Source of the DNA: Nyssa sinensis
Taxonomy: Eukaryota; Streptophyta; Magnoliopsida; Cornales; Nyssaceae
Direction: 5' to 3'
DNA length: 64,000 bases
NCBI GenBank assembly: GCA_008638375.1
Contig: CM018051.1
Location: 30,388,740 to 30,452,739, forward strand
The translations under genes and the position numbers were made by a program. Of this stretch, positions 1 to 13,917 are shown in pieces. Position 1 is the stretch's first letter, and each line of letters begins with the position of its first letter. A model generated the notes under the pieces. It had not been told where the DNA came from. It searched no databases and saw only the letters and a program-made list of their open reading frames with translations.

Positions 1-1330
1 ATGGCATGGTTATTCAAAGTAAGCTTGATAGAACTCTTGTTAATGATTCTTGGATGCAAATGTACACTGAATTTCTTAATCCAGGGTTTTTGATCATATG
101 TTGTCCGTACAGAAACCTTTCCAAGTATTTTTATTACTGGACTAATCATAGAGATTTTATCAAGATTATTAATCAAATATGGAATTATCAAGAGAATGGA
201 TGCCTAATGTTCCAAGTAACTCAGAAGCACATGTGAAAACAAAAAGAAAACTATCAATGATTTTAATAGAAGGTCTTATAGTAATATCTCTCTCAAAACT
301 GCAATTTCTAGAGAAGAATTAGAAAATACTCAACATGACTTCTTTTCCTATTGTATTAATATATAGGTAAGGACAAAGAAAAGAGAAACCTTGTTGAATT
401 TTGCTTATATGAGTGTAGTTGGGGAAACTTTCCCCATGCAAAATCTGGAATTAAATGGCTCTAATTGGGGACCAAAAAACTATTTTTTTCCCACAAAATT
501 TCAACGTACACAAAACAAGGAAAAAGAAACCTTAATCTAAGCCAATTAGATGGCAGCAAACTGAATAGTTATGAACAAATCAAAGCAGTAGGTATTGATT
601 ATTTTTATAAGCTACTAAGAACTCCCCATGTTTGTCAAAAGCAAAGTCCTCAATATCTGAAAGGCATCACAGTTCATAAATTGTCTATGCAACAATGTTA
701 TTTGGAGAGACCAATCACGAAAGTCGATGTTAAGTAAGCTGAATTTTTCCATTAATAAGCAGATGGCTTTTGGGCCAAATGGTTTTAATATTTCTCACTT
801 CTTAAAGATCATATGGCCTATAATGGTAGAAGAAGTCACTAAATCTATGTTATCCTTTTTTGAAACAGGTCTTCTTGTAAAAGAATGAAACTGCACTGCC
901 TTATCTTTGATCCCAAAAACTCAAAAACCCTTTTACTTTTGGAGACATGAGACCTATGCCCCACTGTAATGTTTTGTACAAGGGCATCTAAAAAATCCTC
1001 ACTAATGGACTAAATAAATACATTCCAAGTTATATCAGTGATTCTCAAATTGGATTTGTTTGAGGAAGAAGTATAATAGATCACATCCTCATGTAAGATT
1101 TGCCAAGAAATTACCATTGGGATGATCAACATCCTAGATGTGTAGTGAAAGTTCACTTATTCAAGGCTTATGATCCAGTAGATTAGGAATTAATGGCTGA
1201 AGTTTTGGAGGAAGTTAATGTTCCTCCTATATTTAGGAAATGGATTATTACATAAATCTTTTCCCTAATGTTTTCATTTGCTATTAATGGTTCTTCAGAG
1301 GGATATTTCCCAAGTGCTAAAGATCTGGAT
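1..1330 (+). pseudogene. L1-type LINE fragment: endonuclease end and reverse transcriptase, decayed
   Basis: The remains of a non-LTR retrotransposon ORF2. Residues from about base 15 (KLDRTLVNDSW, then a run ending in CCP) resemble the C-terminal end of the APE-type endonuclease of plant L1 elements (KLDR-LVN--W ... SDHCP), with the catalytic SDH triplet lost. From 465 to 737 comes the linker typical of these proteins (FFSHKI, then YEQIKAVGIDYFYKLLRTP). Bases 760-1310 decode, with several in-frame stops, to recognisable RT blocks: MAFGPNGFNISHF, LIPKTQKP, SQIGFV-GRSIIDHILM and VVKVHLFKAYDPVD. The catalytic YADD block is absent because the fragment ends near 1330, where it meets an unrelated gypsy gag on the other strand. 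No intact frame exceeds about 90 codons, so this is a dead 5'- and 3'-truncated copy. Family assignment is firm; the right boundary is approximate. Confidence 0.75.
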
Positions 1331-2674
1331 CCATACTTTTAGGCTTAAGGATGATAGCTTCTAGACCATCCACATCACTTAGGATTGTAGCACCCAACAC
1401 TCCCTCATTGGATGTCTAGTGCTTCGGTGATACATACAATAGTTTGGGTTCTCCGTATCCCTTCGAGTTGGAAGAGTCTTTACAAATAGGAGGGTAATTA
1501 CCTTATCTTGTATCCACCTCTTCATCACCACTCTGACCTTTTCTATGATTCAAGGCAATGGTTATGGTGCCTCATCATCTCTCATCTGCTTCAGCTTGTA
1601 GTCTTCTTCTCCAATTGAACCTCGAGGAACATCTAAAAGGTGTACATTGGCACTTCTTTGTATCCTTGGCAAGGTAGAAGCCCTTGAGGAAACATATTTT
1701 CATTAAGCTTTTATGTTTTTTCTAATAAAATTGAAAAGGTTCTTAGGTCGTAATTCACCAAGTGTATCCCATATTCTTGGTATATGCCGTCAATGTAGAT
1801 TTTGATGAGAAATTCCTCTATTACTGCCTCGTAGCATTCTAATGACCATTCCTTTAACCTTTTGACAAAGGTCACCACATCCTCCCTAGACCATTATGTT
1901 ATCTTCGTCAGAGAGTAGTGACACGCTCGTCCATTTGTAAGAACTTCACATAGAACTTTTTTACCTTATCATCCTAATCAAGAACTGAGTTGGTTGGAAG
2001 GTTACCAAGTGAAAGCCTGTTCCGTAAGGGATTTTAAGAACTCTCTCAAGCACAAGACACAATCCTATCAAAAGTTGGTAAGAGTATCAATGAATCGAGT
2101 CACATATTCCTTGACATTTCCTTTCTTTCTATCGAGTAGTTTGAATTTAGGCATAACATAGCCCTCAAGGTATGAAATTTTGGCAATGTGTTTTGAATAA
2201 GGTGGCCAAATGTCAAATTCTGGTGAGGTAATTGGGTTGTTTCTTTTAGTTTGAAAGAGGGTTCGTACTTGCTGAATGGTTGTAACACTAGTTTCTTGTG
2301 GTGTATTGGAACGGACAGAAGGGCTTATCGGTGTATGGTTAGGAAGAGAGCTTTGGGTAGTGCTTATGGGTATAGGTACTTGGGTAGGACAAGGCATCGA
2401 TGCAGGTGGTGGGTTAACTGATAGTACGGTTATAGGTGTAGATGAAATTAAAGGTTAGGCTTCTAGTCCTACAATTAAGGCGAGCATGATTTTTTCTTGG
2501 GTTTCTTGCAAATTTAAGACGCCTTGATAGAGGAGAGGATTAGAAGGTGGAAAAGGTGCAACGACTATTGTTGCATGTCTGGGTTCCACAATTGGTGTTT
2601 GAGCTTCTCTTCGTGCCCTAAATGTTCCACCATGGTAGTGCACTTTCTTTGGTGCACTTCTGTGAATGGTGCAA
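1331..2674 (-). pseudogene. Ty3/gypsy gag fragment, decayed
   Basis: Minus-strand remains of a gypsy-type capsid gene. The longest open piece (2068-2397) is proline/threonine-rich at its N-terminus and then reads PEFDIWPPYSKHIAKI, a block ending in GYVMPKFKLLDRK, and VKEYVTRFIDTL, matching the 'P-Y----...-P-F--F-G----...EH--RF' start of the plant gypsy retrotrans_gag domain. Further downstream (toward 1400) stop-laden sequence includes CMYHRSTRHPMRECWVL, a degenerate version of the C-x2-H ... H-x4-C knuckle found after such gag proteins. An upstream piece (2455-2643) may be the N-terminal extension. Multiple stops and frame changes show it is inactive. LTR L is inserted at its 5' side (2675). 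No protease or pol is seen here. Confidence 0.6.
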
Positions 2675-5600
2675 TGTCACATCCCAAACCCCACCCTATG
2701 GAAATTAGGGATTGTGACCAGCCAATAAGTTACATCACCCACATCTATCTTGTGCAGACCACGAGTAATGCAACCAACCAAAGCCATTTTTAACTTGTTC
2801 CAAGTGTTTTATATTATTTTGATCATATATTTTGTAAATGAGATATTCATTTCAATTGATAACTATACTAGACGAATACAAATATACTTGACAGAACATC
2901 TAAACATCAAAAGGGTTTCACTAGATATAATATAATTTTACAATCATGTTCGGGACATCCATTACTACAAAAAGCCATTATGGAAATTCTATACTTTTCG
3001 TATCTTGTTTACATAAGATGGGGTGAAACAACCCACATGGTTCTCAGACTCCAAACCATCTTCCTACAAACTTGCTTACAAGGGGTTCACTTGTGCCAAT
3101 TGCTAAGGCCTTCACCTAAAATGTTTAGAAAAATTCATGTGAGCTTCACTAAGTTTGTGAGTAATACAAGTGTCCTATCATGGGTTTTTGAAACCCAAAC
3201 ATACTTTTCCATGGATATTATTTAAAACATTTAATAAAGTTACTGGCATTCTTTAAACATACTTACAAACTTGAGTTCATACAAAGACATTAAATCATGT
3301 AGAGTTCATGTTAGTAAATCTTGTAATCAAAACATACTTCATAGCTTCTTGAATAATCATATATAAAATGATTTCATGCTTTCATGAATGTGCATATAAG
3401 CTTGGGAGGTCTAATGTTAAACCTATCACATAGAGTGACATTCTTGGTATTCAAAGTCTTTAGGTTTTCAAAAAAGCCATCTTGCTTGAAATCCCCTTAA
3501 AGGTCCTTGAAGCAATTTGCTTAAAGCCTACCGACCTAAAACCCCTAGTAAGGTCCTTGGCTTTATCATGAGATATGATATTATGTCATAGCATTAAAAC
3601 ATGTTGCAAACAAATACTTTAGTTATCCAGGCTTGTAAAACATTTATGACGTATATAAAAATATGCTATGTTCAAATCCTGGTTCTTATATCATCATCAA
3701 AACATGTTTGCATTTAAGTAAGAAATCAGTTATAAAATTTTACTTGACAAAAAATAGACACCAGCTAAAGGTATAAGGTTACTCACCTAAAGTCCAATAC
3801 TAAGCATAATATTTGTCCTTAAGCCTTATTTTGCTCAAGGGGGTCCTATAATAGCGATTAGACGCACATTAATTTCTAATTTAAGGCACATTTCATCTAT
3901 ATCACTGTCTTAGATGCCTTATTAGTTTAAATAGACTCCATCATTGAGTCTAGAAGGCCCAAAAACCTTAAGAGTGGTCTTCTCTTATTTTTTTATACTC
4001 TTCTTGTAGCCCATTTTATCATTAAGGGCATTTTGAGAATTTTTTTATTTTATGTATCTATATTTTTGGTACCCCATTTGATAAAACAAACCCTATCGTT
4101 GAGTCCTGAGCAGTGAAAAACCTTAGGGTAAGTACTTACTTGTTCATCAAAGTTCATTAGATAACTTATCAGTGTCTTTAAGACGTATCTAGAATTATTC
4201 TAATTGTTATTTCATGCTTATTGGGGTTTTATTTGATGAAACGAACCCCACCATTGGATCTGGAACATCGAAAAGTGCTAAAATAACAATTTTGTCAACT
4301 TAAATTGACAAAAATATCGATTTACAACTTTTCCAACAAAAGTCAGCTAATTTGTAATTTTTAAAAATTAGTCTACTGGTCTATAATTATCAAAAGTCCA
4401 CTGATCCATAATTTTTATTAAATAAACTTACTAGTTCATAATTAATCTTTAACATTTAATAAAATATACTAAAAACGTCATTTTAAAGTTCACTTTAAGT
4501 GAACTGGTTCAAAACTTCACTAAACCTACTAGTTTAGTCCGGTTCGCCACGTCAGGTCGATTTAATGTCAAAATAACGCCATTCCACTTAACCAATTTAA
4601 GTGCCTGGATGGGACCCGGCCCGAAGTCTGACCTAAACCCATTGACCCAGACCTAAATAGAGCCGTTTGTCTCGGTTATACGTCGGTCATATTTACCCTT
4701 GACAGTGACTGGAATTTTCAAAGTTTAAAACTCAATTTTTTTTCATAATTTTTTGAGTTGTTCTTTGGTCCCAAATCGACATACACCTAATTTAGAACAC
4801 TTTAGGATCGTTTTGGTCCAATAATTCATGTTAAATTGGCTGGTCTCCACTACTCACATTTTTTTGGTGAGCTTTGAATATTCTTGATTTCTATCTCATT
4901 TCTTCACCAACTTGGTTCGTTCTTAAACCATTGGAATCCTATTCAAAGGGCTTTAAGCCCATAGCTTGTAGACCAAACTTGAAACCTTTTTAAACAAAAA
5001 CTTGATTATCCTCCTTAACTGTGCATAGCTACATCTCACAAATTTTTGGCCATTTTTGCCCATTCTTCTTGTATTGTGATGCTTAGTTAATGTATTTTTA
5101 AGTCCCATGGTCATGTCTTGAGGTTTCTTTAATGCATGCACTAAGCCAGACCTTGGTGATCGGCCATGGTGGTCACTTGTGCGTGGGTCAGTTCTGGGTC
5201 TTTTGGACCTTTCATTTTTGCTTAATGTCTAAAAATTACATAGAAACCAAATGGAAGAAGAAAGAGTGGGAGTCTTACTTATTTGTAGCTTGATTTTTCC
5301 TTTTTCCTTTTTCCTTTTTTCTATTTATACTTTCTCTCTTTACCTGACCCTCTCTTTCTCCACTATTCTAAGCACGAATTCCTCATGTTTTTCTCTCTTG
5401 TATCAATAGTGGTCTTGGAAAACCAAATCGTAGGGAGTGGATGGGTTTAAATAGAGTGTTTGGTGAAAACTCTCCCTTGACACATGTCACGTTCAATCCT
5501 CAATGGCCTCTCCTCTTGAGGATTAAGCATGGCTATAGGCATAGTCTAAATAAAACCATGTTGATGAATTATAGTTATTGAGAATTTTCTTACTTGATAT

Positions 5601-5694
5601 GTATATGGTGCATATGTCTATATATATATATATAAATCATATATATCATGTTTCCATACCATTCATGCATGTGATTATACATCATCAGATTTTA
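2675..5694 (-). mobile_element. LTR L, minus-oriented long LTR, right side lost
   Basis: Starts with TGTCACATCCCAAACCCCACC, almost the same as the left ends of J (6230) and D (34,151). Those ends are the 3' ends of minus-oriented LTRs. Inside, in the minus sense, lie a splice-donor-like GTGAGTAAC (ending at 3786), three copies of the 'CATTGAGTC' box at 3941, 4096 and 4251, and a TATA-like CTATTTAAACCC near 5450. The five bases before the start are TGCAA; no matching duplication next to a TTACA end was found on the right, where LTR M begins. No coding sequence is seen. Confidence 0.55.
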
Positions 5695-6229
5695 TATAGC
5701 ACACCGACCTAATTACTAGGATATTAGGGTTACTAAATAAATATTAAACAAAATTAGTGTGTAAAATACATTAAAACGATGGTTAGGAATAACTAAGTCC
5801 CTAATTAGAATAAAATAATAATGAAATTACAATTTCACCCACTAGTGAAGCTAGCACTTATGATTTAAATAATGTTAGCCCATAAAATTAACATATAAAA
5901 GTTTCTTTAATAAATAACTAAAGGAGATTAATGCATGATAAATAAAAGAAAATAAGCTAAAAGAGGTTGGCCCAAGGACCTGAACCCAACACCTTGTAGT
6001 AAGTAAAGCCTTTTCCCTAAAAAGAATAGCCATTAGGCTAGCAACCTTTTAATGTCTAAATATACACAAAATTTGTGTATATATCCATGCTAGGTATGTA
6101 TGGTATGTAAATAACACATAAGAGTATGTATGTATATGTATATATGCAACATGCATAAATACCATAGAAAATGTCAAACAGTTGGGAATCACCATTAAAA
6201 GTGGTCTAAGCCAGACCATGCTTAGTCCA
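5695..6229 (+). mobile_element. LTR M, segment 1 (5' part)
   Basis: The sequence TATAGCACACCGACCTAATTA resembles the start of LTR B (TGTAACACCCCGACCCTAATTA), with the terminal TG changed to TA. The segment contains an antisense tRNA-like module (5976-6040). It stops at solo LTR J, whose target duplication is GTCCA (6225-6229) on this side and GTTCA (13,782-13,786) on the other. The start is inferred from similarity only. Confidence 0.45.
5976..6040 (-). repeat. tRNA-like module (A and B box), antisense in LTR M
   Basis: On the minus strand TAGCCTAATGG (6030-6040) fits the pol III A box TRGCNNAGTGG at 10 of 11 positions. GGTTCAGGTCC (5976-5986) fits the B box GGTTCGANTCC at 9 of 11. There is no complete cloverleaf, so this is a tRNA-like remnant and not a tRNA gene. 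Confidence 0.45.
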
Positions 6230-8596
6230 TGTTACATCCTAAACCCCACCCTGTACGAATTAGGGATAATGACCGGCCAGTTAGGCACTTCGCCAATACA
6301 CTACCTCTATTTAACATATTGATGATGTGTCTAACCGAAGCCTCTTTATACATCCAAGTAGATTACATTCAGTTATATAAAGTTATACAACAAAAATTTG
6401 AGTCTGTAAATTTTTTTATGTGAATGCAGTCTCACTCGACAGAGCATAAGTAACATAACATCAGGGATACAATAATATGAGCCCAATTTTACTTTATACA
6501 TAAGTATTTAAACTAATACATCATCTTTGAATATCATTCAGATTCCATTCATACTCCAATCTATCACATCAATCTGCTACATGTCACTTCAAGTTTCTAT
6601 CTCCATGGCTGGGATACTAATTCTCTTCTAGCTAGAGTCTCTGTTCATCATAGCTCACTAACATTTGGATCTATAACTTCTTAGTCATTCTTAAAAATAT
6701 ACAAGATAAAACCCTGTAAGCTTTATGAAAAGCTCATGAGTAACACCAGTCCCCTGTCATGGGTTTCTAAATTTTTATAACTTTGAAAATTCTTAAAACT
6801 TTCATGGATAGCAATAGAAAAGAGTTATATTGAAAGCTACTGGCATTCTTAAAACATAAACATATAACTAATCTGTAAGATATTTACTTGAAATCTTGCA
6901 AAAGTTTATGCCATATAGTTTTACAAGCTAAACGTGATGTCATAAAATATGATACTTGTGAGCAAATAAAACATGCTGCACTTTTTGAAACTTTTGTCCC
7001 TTAGGACCATAGGTTGTCACTTGTAAACTAAAGTTGTAAAATATTTTGTGCCAACAACTATAAGCTATGTCCTTGTAGACCTGTAATAGTCACCTGGGCA
7101 ATTGTATGTAATCTAGAGCTCTAGGCTTATATGGCCTATCGGATTTAGACTCTCAGTCGAGTCATTTATATAGACTCTTTTGAAGTCTATCGGATCTTAA
7201 CCCCTCGACAAGGCCTGTTGGGCACATAAAACTGAAAACATGTTTACAATACATTCTTTAAGCTAGCCATACTATAAAACATTTAAAGAGATGCTACTTA
7301 AAAGCATGCAATTCAAATATTTATCTCAATATTCTGAAAACAGTCATGCAATTAAACATTTAGCATAGTAATCTGATACACATTATAAAGTTGAAAAGTA
7401 CTACATGTAATGTTATAAAGCTGTAAGGAACTGCATTTCATGAAAAAGTGTCCATTTCAAGGTTCAGAGTTACTTAGCTATGGTCCAAAGTCCATAGTCA
7501 CTTACTTACTTGCATACTTGACTTGTCTTGGCATTTGTCTTATCTCTATTTCCTTGCTGGTGATCTGGATTAGAACACATTGGTACTATATCAGTACACA
7601 TCTTAGATTAAATCTTTGCTTACTTAATGTTCTTAGTTTCTTATGGACTTAATCTTACTGTTTAATATTACTTCATAGTTTTTAGTTTGGGTTCGTAAAA
7701 CTTCATAATTTATTTACTATAACAGAATTTAATTTTGAGTCTGAAGGGTCTTTTAACTATAAAGTAGTTCCTCTTTTAGTTCCTGAGTTCATCTAATTGC
7801 TTAATTAAGTCTTGATGGTAGTTTGGTAATTTTACCGTTGATATCCTATATTTATGATTTTCGATTATCTCGAATGGAGCTCATTTTCAAACTCAGAGGC
7901 TTCCACATCGGTATAGGTTTCTTTTTGTACTTTTTTATACTATTTTGGTAGCTTTATTATGCCTTAGGGATGTATTCGACATTTTTTGATTTGTTTTAGT
8001 GATATGTTTTTCCTAAATGGGCATTACTGTTAGGTTGAGAATGTCAAAGATAACAAATTTATCCTTCATCGGATCTTAATTTTCCTATTAGTGGTTTATA
8101 TTAAGTCTAGGGGCATTTTTATAATTTTATACTTTCATGTGAGACCACATTTGGGTACCCCAATGCTTAGTTTGACCTCTTTGTTAGGTTCAGAGCATCC
8201 AAAAATGTTAAATATGCACCTTTCTATATTTTCTTAGTCTATCTGGTAGCTTGTATAACACAAAGGATAGTTTAAAAATTTCACGTTTCTAGGTATCTAT
8301 ATTCTTGATACCTCGTTTGGCTAAATCGTCCCCACTGTTAAGTCCGGAATGTCAAAAAATGTTAAGATAGGTACATTCATAGTCATTGGAGTTCAATTGG
8401 TAGCTTAATTAATGCATTAGGACACAATTGAAGTTATCCCAATTTGTTTGTTCATGTTTTTTGGGGTCTAATTTCGTAAATTGGACTTCTTCATTAAGTC
8501 TGGAATACCCAAAAATATTGGGTTAGACTCTTTTTGCATTTTAATTGGCCTATTTTTGGCTTAAAGATATTTTAGCAATTTCTCTTAATTTAAAAA

Positions 8597-8923
8597 TGTA
8601 ATATCCCAACCCGGGATACGACACGTATACCAAGGTAGGTTGGTTGAGTAGTGTAATCTGAGCTATTTTAAGCTCTATATCATGGTATTTTATGGAACTG
8701 TACAGTCATGGAATGTGAATGGTTTGTGTAGTATAGCCAGTGCCAAGCAACACCCGAGCGACTTAGAACTAAGCCTCGTAATGCATGCATGCACGTACTC
8801 CCATTCATGTGATAGTTTGCATGCACGCATAGCTTAATTAAAATAAGTGTATGTGTATACTATTAAAAATAGGTAATCATGTATACATGTGGATATATAT
8901 GCTAATGTATAATCATGGAATAA

Positions 8924-8954
<31 letters not shown>

Positions 8955-9127
8955 AATATATGTATGTTTAGCATTGTATAAAGTATAAATATATATATAT
9001 ATGCATATATTTTAATTATAAAAGAAAAGAAATTGAAAAGGGGACAACATGTGAATTTCCTGTGGTAGTGTGCAACATGCAGTGTATATGGTGAAGGCAG
9101 CAAGGTCCCGACACCTGAATGCAAGTG

Positions 9128-9174
<47 letters not shown>

Positions 9175-11932
9175 GAGGTTGTACGTGAAAGATGGAGAGG
9201 GGAAGGGGGGTTAAAAGCAGGCAAGGAAAGCTGCTGCATGAAGGCTGAGAGAGAGAATAGAGAGAGGAAGTAAGCGGTTGGAATTCTCCTATATATATAG
9301 GCAAGATCTGTTGAGAGAAAATTAGAAGGAACAAAGAGGAACCAAAGGAATAGAGAGCTTAAGGAGATTCAGGTGATTAAAAAGAAGGAGAAGAGGAAAG
9401 AAACTGTAGAAGAAAATACAAAAATTATAGGTAAGTGACCGAGTTTCTGCTTTAAAAGCATGATAATTAGTTTAAATGTTAGAGTCTAAATCAACATAAA
9501 ATATAGAGTAAATTGGAAAAAGAATCAACCGAAATAGTGCCATGAAGAGGCAGAAAAGTGAAGTTGCAGGTTTAGGGTAACAAACGAGTTCCATAGTTTT
9601 ATGCCTTAAAACTTATCCAAATGATGAGGAATTGATCCTCTACAAACAGGAAAGGATTAGAAAGAAATTTGAATCGAAATAGTTAAGGAACAGGCACAAA
9701 AAATTGAAGGGAATAATTGGCCGGAAAATCGACCGGAGACACTGTTGCCCCTATTCGTGAAGATGGGGTGAACCAAATCAAAAACTAAACTTATATATGA
9801 GACCCTCATGAACTAGAGATTAAAATCCCATTGAAAAAGGTAAAGAAAACAGTCACTGGCAAGTCGACATCACCGGAGAAGGTGACGGAACCCTACTGGT
9901 CTCACCGGAGAGTCGAGGGGAAGGTGATGCATACTGTTGGGCGAAACAGCGTCGTGTTTGAGATTGGTTTATTAGAACTGCGTCGTTTTGGTTATGTGGG
10001 TTTTAATTAAATGGAAATGGGGCTATTTGGCTGTGAGGTTATGAAATTGGTTAATTAAACAGAACAGGGATAGGGATACGCTATTCCGGTTTAGGGATTG
10101 ATCGCTGTTTGGTTTTAAAATGAAAAGAAAAAATTAACGGGGGCTGTTGCCCCCGAAACTCGAACAAGTGACCAAGGGTGAGAGAGAGGAGTGAGTAACC
10201 AAGAAGACAGGCATGTCCGTGCTATCTTATTTGCCCAAATATATATATATATATATATTATATAAAACCAAAATTAATTAAATTAATTAAATTAAATAAT
10301 GGCAAAATGGTCTGATGTCCAATTTAAACAAGTTAATAGTGTATTTTTACTATCTTGGACCTTCTGAGTCCAATGGTGAGGTCTGCATCGCAAGACGAGG
10401 TCACAAAAAATAAAGACCCATAGAAACACTAAATGACCAAAATACCCCTATTGTTATCCGAACCCAAATGGAATTCCGCGAAAGCCTAAACTAACTTTCT
10501 TCGGCCTTCCGAACTCAATGGTAGAGTCTAAATTAGTTATAGAGATACTTATGATAGCAAGACATAAAATTTGATGAATAACATTAATTCTGAGACACGT
10601 CTATTGATATATAGGGAACTCGAAAAGGAAAGGCAAACTCACGGATTTCTGATTTAGGACTGCATTTAGAGGTAAGTAAATCACTTTCTCTTCCATGTGG
10701 TGTTTCCAAGCCAAGTTTATTCTCTTTACTGCCAAACTTGTACTCTTGAACGTACCATATATTATTGTTTTCCACAATGTGATATTGTTCTATCTTATGG
10801 ATATTGATGGATTGATATGTCATGGTTATCATGATGAACCATGCCTTGAAAGGCCTACTATTATGCTTTCACTGTATATATGATATTCAATTTTTATACT
10901 CTTATGGAATCACGAACGATCTTGTGGATATCAATTGACTGATATATCATTGTTATCATGTTGAGTCATGCCTTGAAAGGCCTAGTGTTATGTCCTTATT
11001 GAATATATGATATTCCATTTTTATACTTCTATGGAATCACTTATGATCATGAAATGTTTATGAATACGGGATTTGTGCTTAGTCACAATATCCATCTGAT
11101 GCTTTCTGATTGACTGGAGACCTACGGGTCAAGTTCGTGAACGGACGTATGGCTATTCGTTGGAGTTTGTTGATTGGTATTTTCATGGGGGTATGCCAGG
11201 CCCCAAAAGATCGAGAGTTCTTGCCAAGACCTGAACAGTGTAAATGCATCTCTTATATGATTGACAGGACTATGACTGTTGAATGACACGGTTCCTTATG
11301 ACTTATCTTACACTGAGAGGACATTCTTCATTGATTTGATTGTGATCGGTTTATTGTGGCAATACATTCACGTTGATATATTGTTATTGAGAGTTTCATG
11401 TTGATGTTATATCCATTGCTCCTAATTGTACATTGTGACCCTACTGTTCATTGGCTATCACAGCATCTCTTTTCTTATGATTGGCTATCATATTCCTATT
11501 CATGAATTCATATTCTTTTATGATCACCGATACCAGTGTCGGAGATCTGTATTTACTTGCTGAGCTTTTGTAGCTCACTCCACCCTACTTACCCCTTTTC
11601 AGGTAATGACACTTCAAGACCCCAGTAGGAGTCTGAAAGCGTAGGAGGACATTTTGAGGAACTGTACCAGTTTATGTTTTAGTTCTCCCATGTATTCACC
11701 ACCCACGGGTACTGGTTATGTTTAGTTTTTGACTCGACGTTGTAAAACCATATGATATATATTACAGACTTCTGCTGATTACTGTATTGATAAGACTTTC
11801 ACTGATCATTGTTTTAAAATTTTAGTACTTTACACATTAGTACTATGATACAGGAATGGAAAAAAGTAGGGACGGCCTTAGGGTCAGCCCTGCGACACGA
11901 GATCCACATAGGGTGGGTTTCGGGTCGTGACA
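8597..11932 (+). mobile_element. Solo LTR K inside J
   Basis: Begins TGTAATATCCCAACCCGGG and ends GTGGGTTTCGGGTCGTGACA, flanked on both sides by AAAAA (8592-8596 and 11,933-11,937). At 3336 bp it has no interior, so it is a solo LTR. It is a plus-oriented relative of LTR E: the stretch from about 10,690 to 11,720 (CTTGTACTCTTGAACGTACC ... GTCGGAGATCTGT ... TTTAGTTCTCCCATGTATTC) closely follows the same part of E. It carries (TA)n tracts near 8930 and 9138, two box copies at 10,371 and 10,515, and a donor-like AGAGGTAAGTAAAT at 10,669. Confidence 0.85.
9138..9170. repeat. (AT)n microsatellite
   Basis: Uninterrupted alternating AT of about 33 bases in the 5' part of LTR K. A shorter tract lies at about 8925-8945. 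Confidence 0.9.
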
Positions 11933-13786
11933 AAAAAGATTTAAATATAAATTTTAATTATTTTTTTGAAAAATTCTATAATTTTTGTAAAGTTTTGGGG
12001 TTAAAATATTATTTTTGGAAATATGGACTTGAATTGTCCGATCTGAGGTTCAATTAGGTCAGAAACCAACTGGTTTAACCAGTTCAGCACAACAGCAATA
12101 CATCACCATGATATCACCCAAAATGACGCCATTCCATTAACTTAATATCTATTTATTTATTGGGTCGACCTGAACCTATCTTAGACCCGACCCAAATTGT
12201 TGACTGACCCGGTCTTTAGTTAACCAATCAAATAAGGTTTTTGCCGGCACCGATCACCTTTTCCAGTGACAGTAGTCGCTGATGATCGTTTTTTAGTGAT
12301 GACTCCAGTTTTTTTCGAACCGTGTTTGATTGAGGATTTCATTTTAAGCGTCAAAATGGGGTTTCAAATAGTTTTGATTGTCGAACCAAGGCTTTATAGT
12401 GGGTCTCCAATGAGAGCCATTTTTCTAGCGATGACTGTTTTTTCTTATTTTGAGCTATTTTAGCCGCTATTTTTTGCCATTTTTAACCCCATTCACTTCT
12501 TAGGACATTAAGGAACATATTCATGTTCATAAAACTTAGTAAATCGATTTAAAACACCCTCACTGTGATTAATCAGTCCAATTGTAACCTTGGATTTCTC
12601 AGTGGTCTCTTGACTAATTTTATTGATTTAAATTCTTATATCTTCCATTTTTGCTCATCTTTCAAGCCTTATATCTAGAATCGAGTTCAGTTAAGTTTTT
12701 TTCAAAACCTATTTTCTTCTAGGTTCTATCATCGTTGGTCATTACTAGGACTCAATTTTCTGCCATTTTCTTCCATTTTCCCACATTATTATTCATAAAA
12801 ATAACATAGACAGTAAATTGAGGTAGAGAAAATCAAGTTTTTACATATTTTCAGAATTTATCGACTTTCTCTCTCTTTTGTTTTCTCCTTTATTCTCTAC
12901 TGCTCCATGACTTCCTTTAAGGTTTGAGCTCCCTTTCTTCTTTATGGATTTAGATTGAGGCTAGTGCATAAATTTCTTATTCTCTCTATTCTCGATTTCT
13001 CTTATTCTTCTCTCTTTCTCTCTCTCTCTTGGTTAGCTACTGCATGTAGCCTTTTTAGGGTTGCAGCAGTACATGCTATCGCCCCTTTGAGACTTCTCCC
13101 ATATGCCTTTCTTCTTTGCTTCATAGTGACGGAGGGTTGCCTCCCTTCTTTCCAATGTCATGATGCCATTCTTCCTAACCCATAAAAGGTTGACACCTCT
13201 TGCTTGGACCTCCCATGCACATACAGACACATAGCTGTACACACTCTCACTCACACACTGTGTATATATATGTATGTGTATATATATACTTCCTTATGTA
13301 TTTTCTCGTATATATTTCTTATGTATATATGTACATGTATATACATATGTATATTCATTCTTATTGAGATATGAGTCCATATATATGCTTGTATATATGT
13401 ATTTATATATGTACATGTATGCATATATATCCATGTATACATACTTGTGTATTTTATCCATATGTGTGTGTATGCGTATACACACATGTACTCTCTCACA
13501 CTACACCCATTGTGTTTACGACATATCGACTACATTTATATGTACACATAGGTGTATACTTTTATGCATTATTTTATATTATCTAATAATTATTTAATAT
13601 TCGATGTTTAACTTCCCCTCTTTTAGGTTAGTGGTGTATTTGACCATCTATCTTTACTAAACTAGGTTAGGTTATTTTTACTTGTGACTAGAGTCACACA
13701 TTTGTCTTAAAAAGATTCCTATTAGAGTTGCTTTTAGTACATTGCACGAAATTATCCAATTTATTGGATTGGGGTGTTACAGTTCA

Positions 13787-13917
13787 TGCCTCATTTTCCC
13801 TAAGAGAGGCCTAGAGGATTTCACCTTGACAAGTGTCTAGAAGAACTTGTCATAAAATTCCCTATATAAACATATCCCTTATCTACAACTGAAACCTTAT
13901 ATGATCATCACTAGTGT
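13787..13917 (+). mobile_element. LTR M, segment 2
   Basis: The 131 bases between J and F1. It contains CCCTATATAAACATATCCC near 13,860, a plausible plus-strand TATA region. It ends in AGTGT, the target duplication of F1. Confidence 0.45.

Larger units (their letters stand above)
6230..13781 (-). mobile_element. Solo LTR J (interrupted by K)
   Basis: Left end TGTTACATCCTAAACCCCACCCTG, right end ATTGGGGTGTTACA, flanked by GTCCA / GTTCA (4 of 5 match). Removing K leaves about 4.2 kb with no internal domain, primer site or coding sequence, so it is read as a solo LTR. Minus orientation follows from the ends and from the minus-sense donor-like GTAAGTAAGTGAC near 7500. Box copies lie near 8182, 8334 and 8491. 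The right part holds CT-rich and TATG/CATA-rich low-complexity sequence (12,960-13,500) with only shadow reading frames. Confidence 0.75.

Noticed and set aside
8834..9334. 166-codon minus-strand frame
   Set aside because: Mostly IYIYIY from (AT)n within LTR K, and the overlapping plus-strand frame has the same origin.
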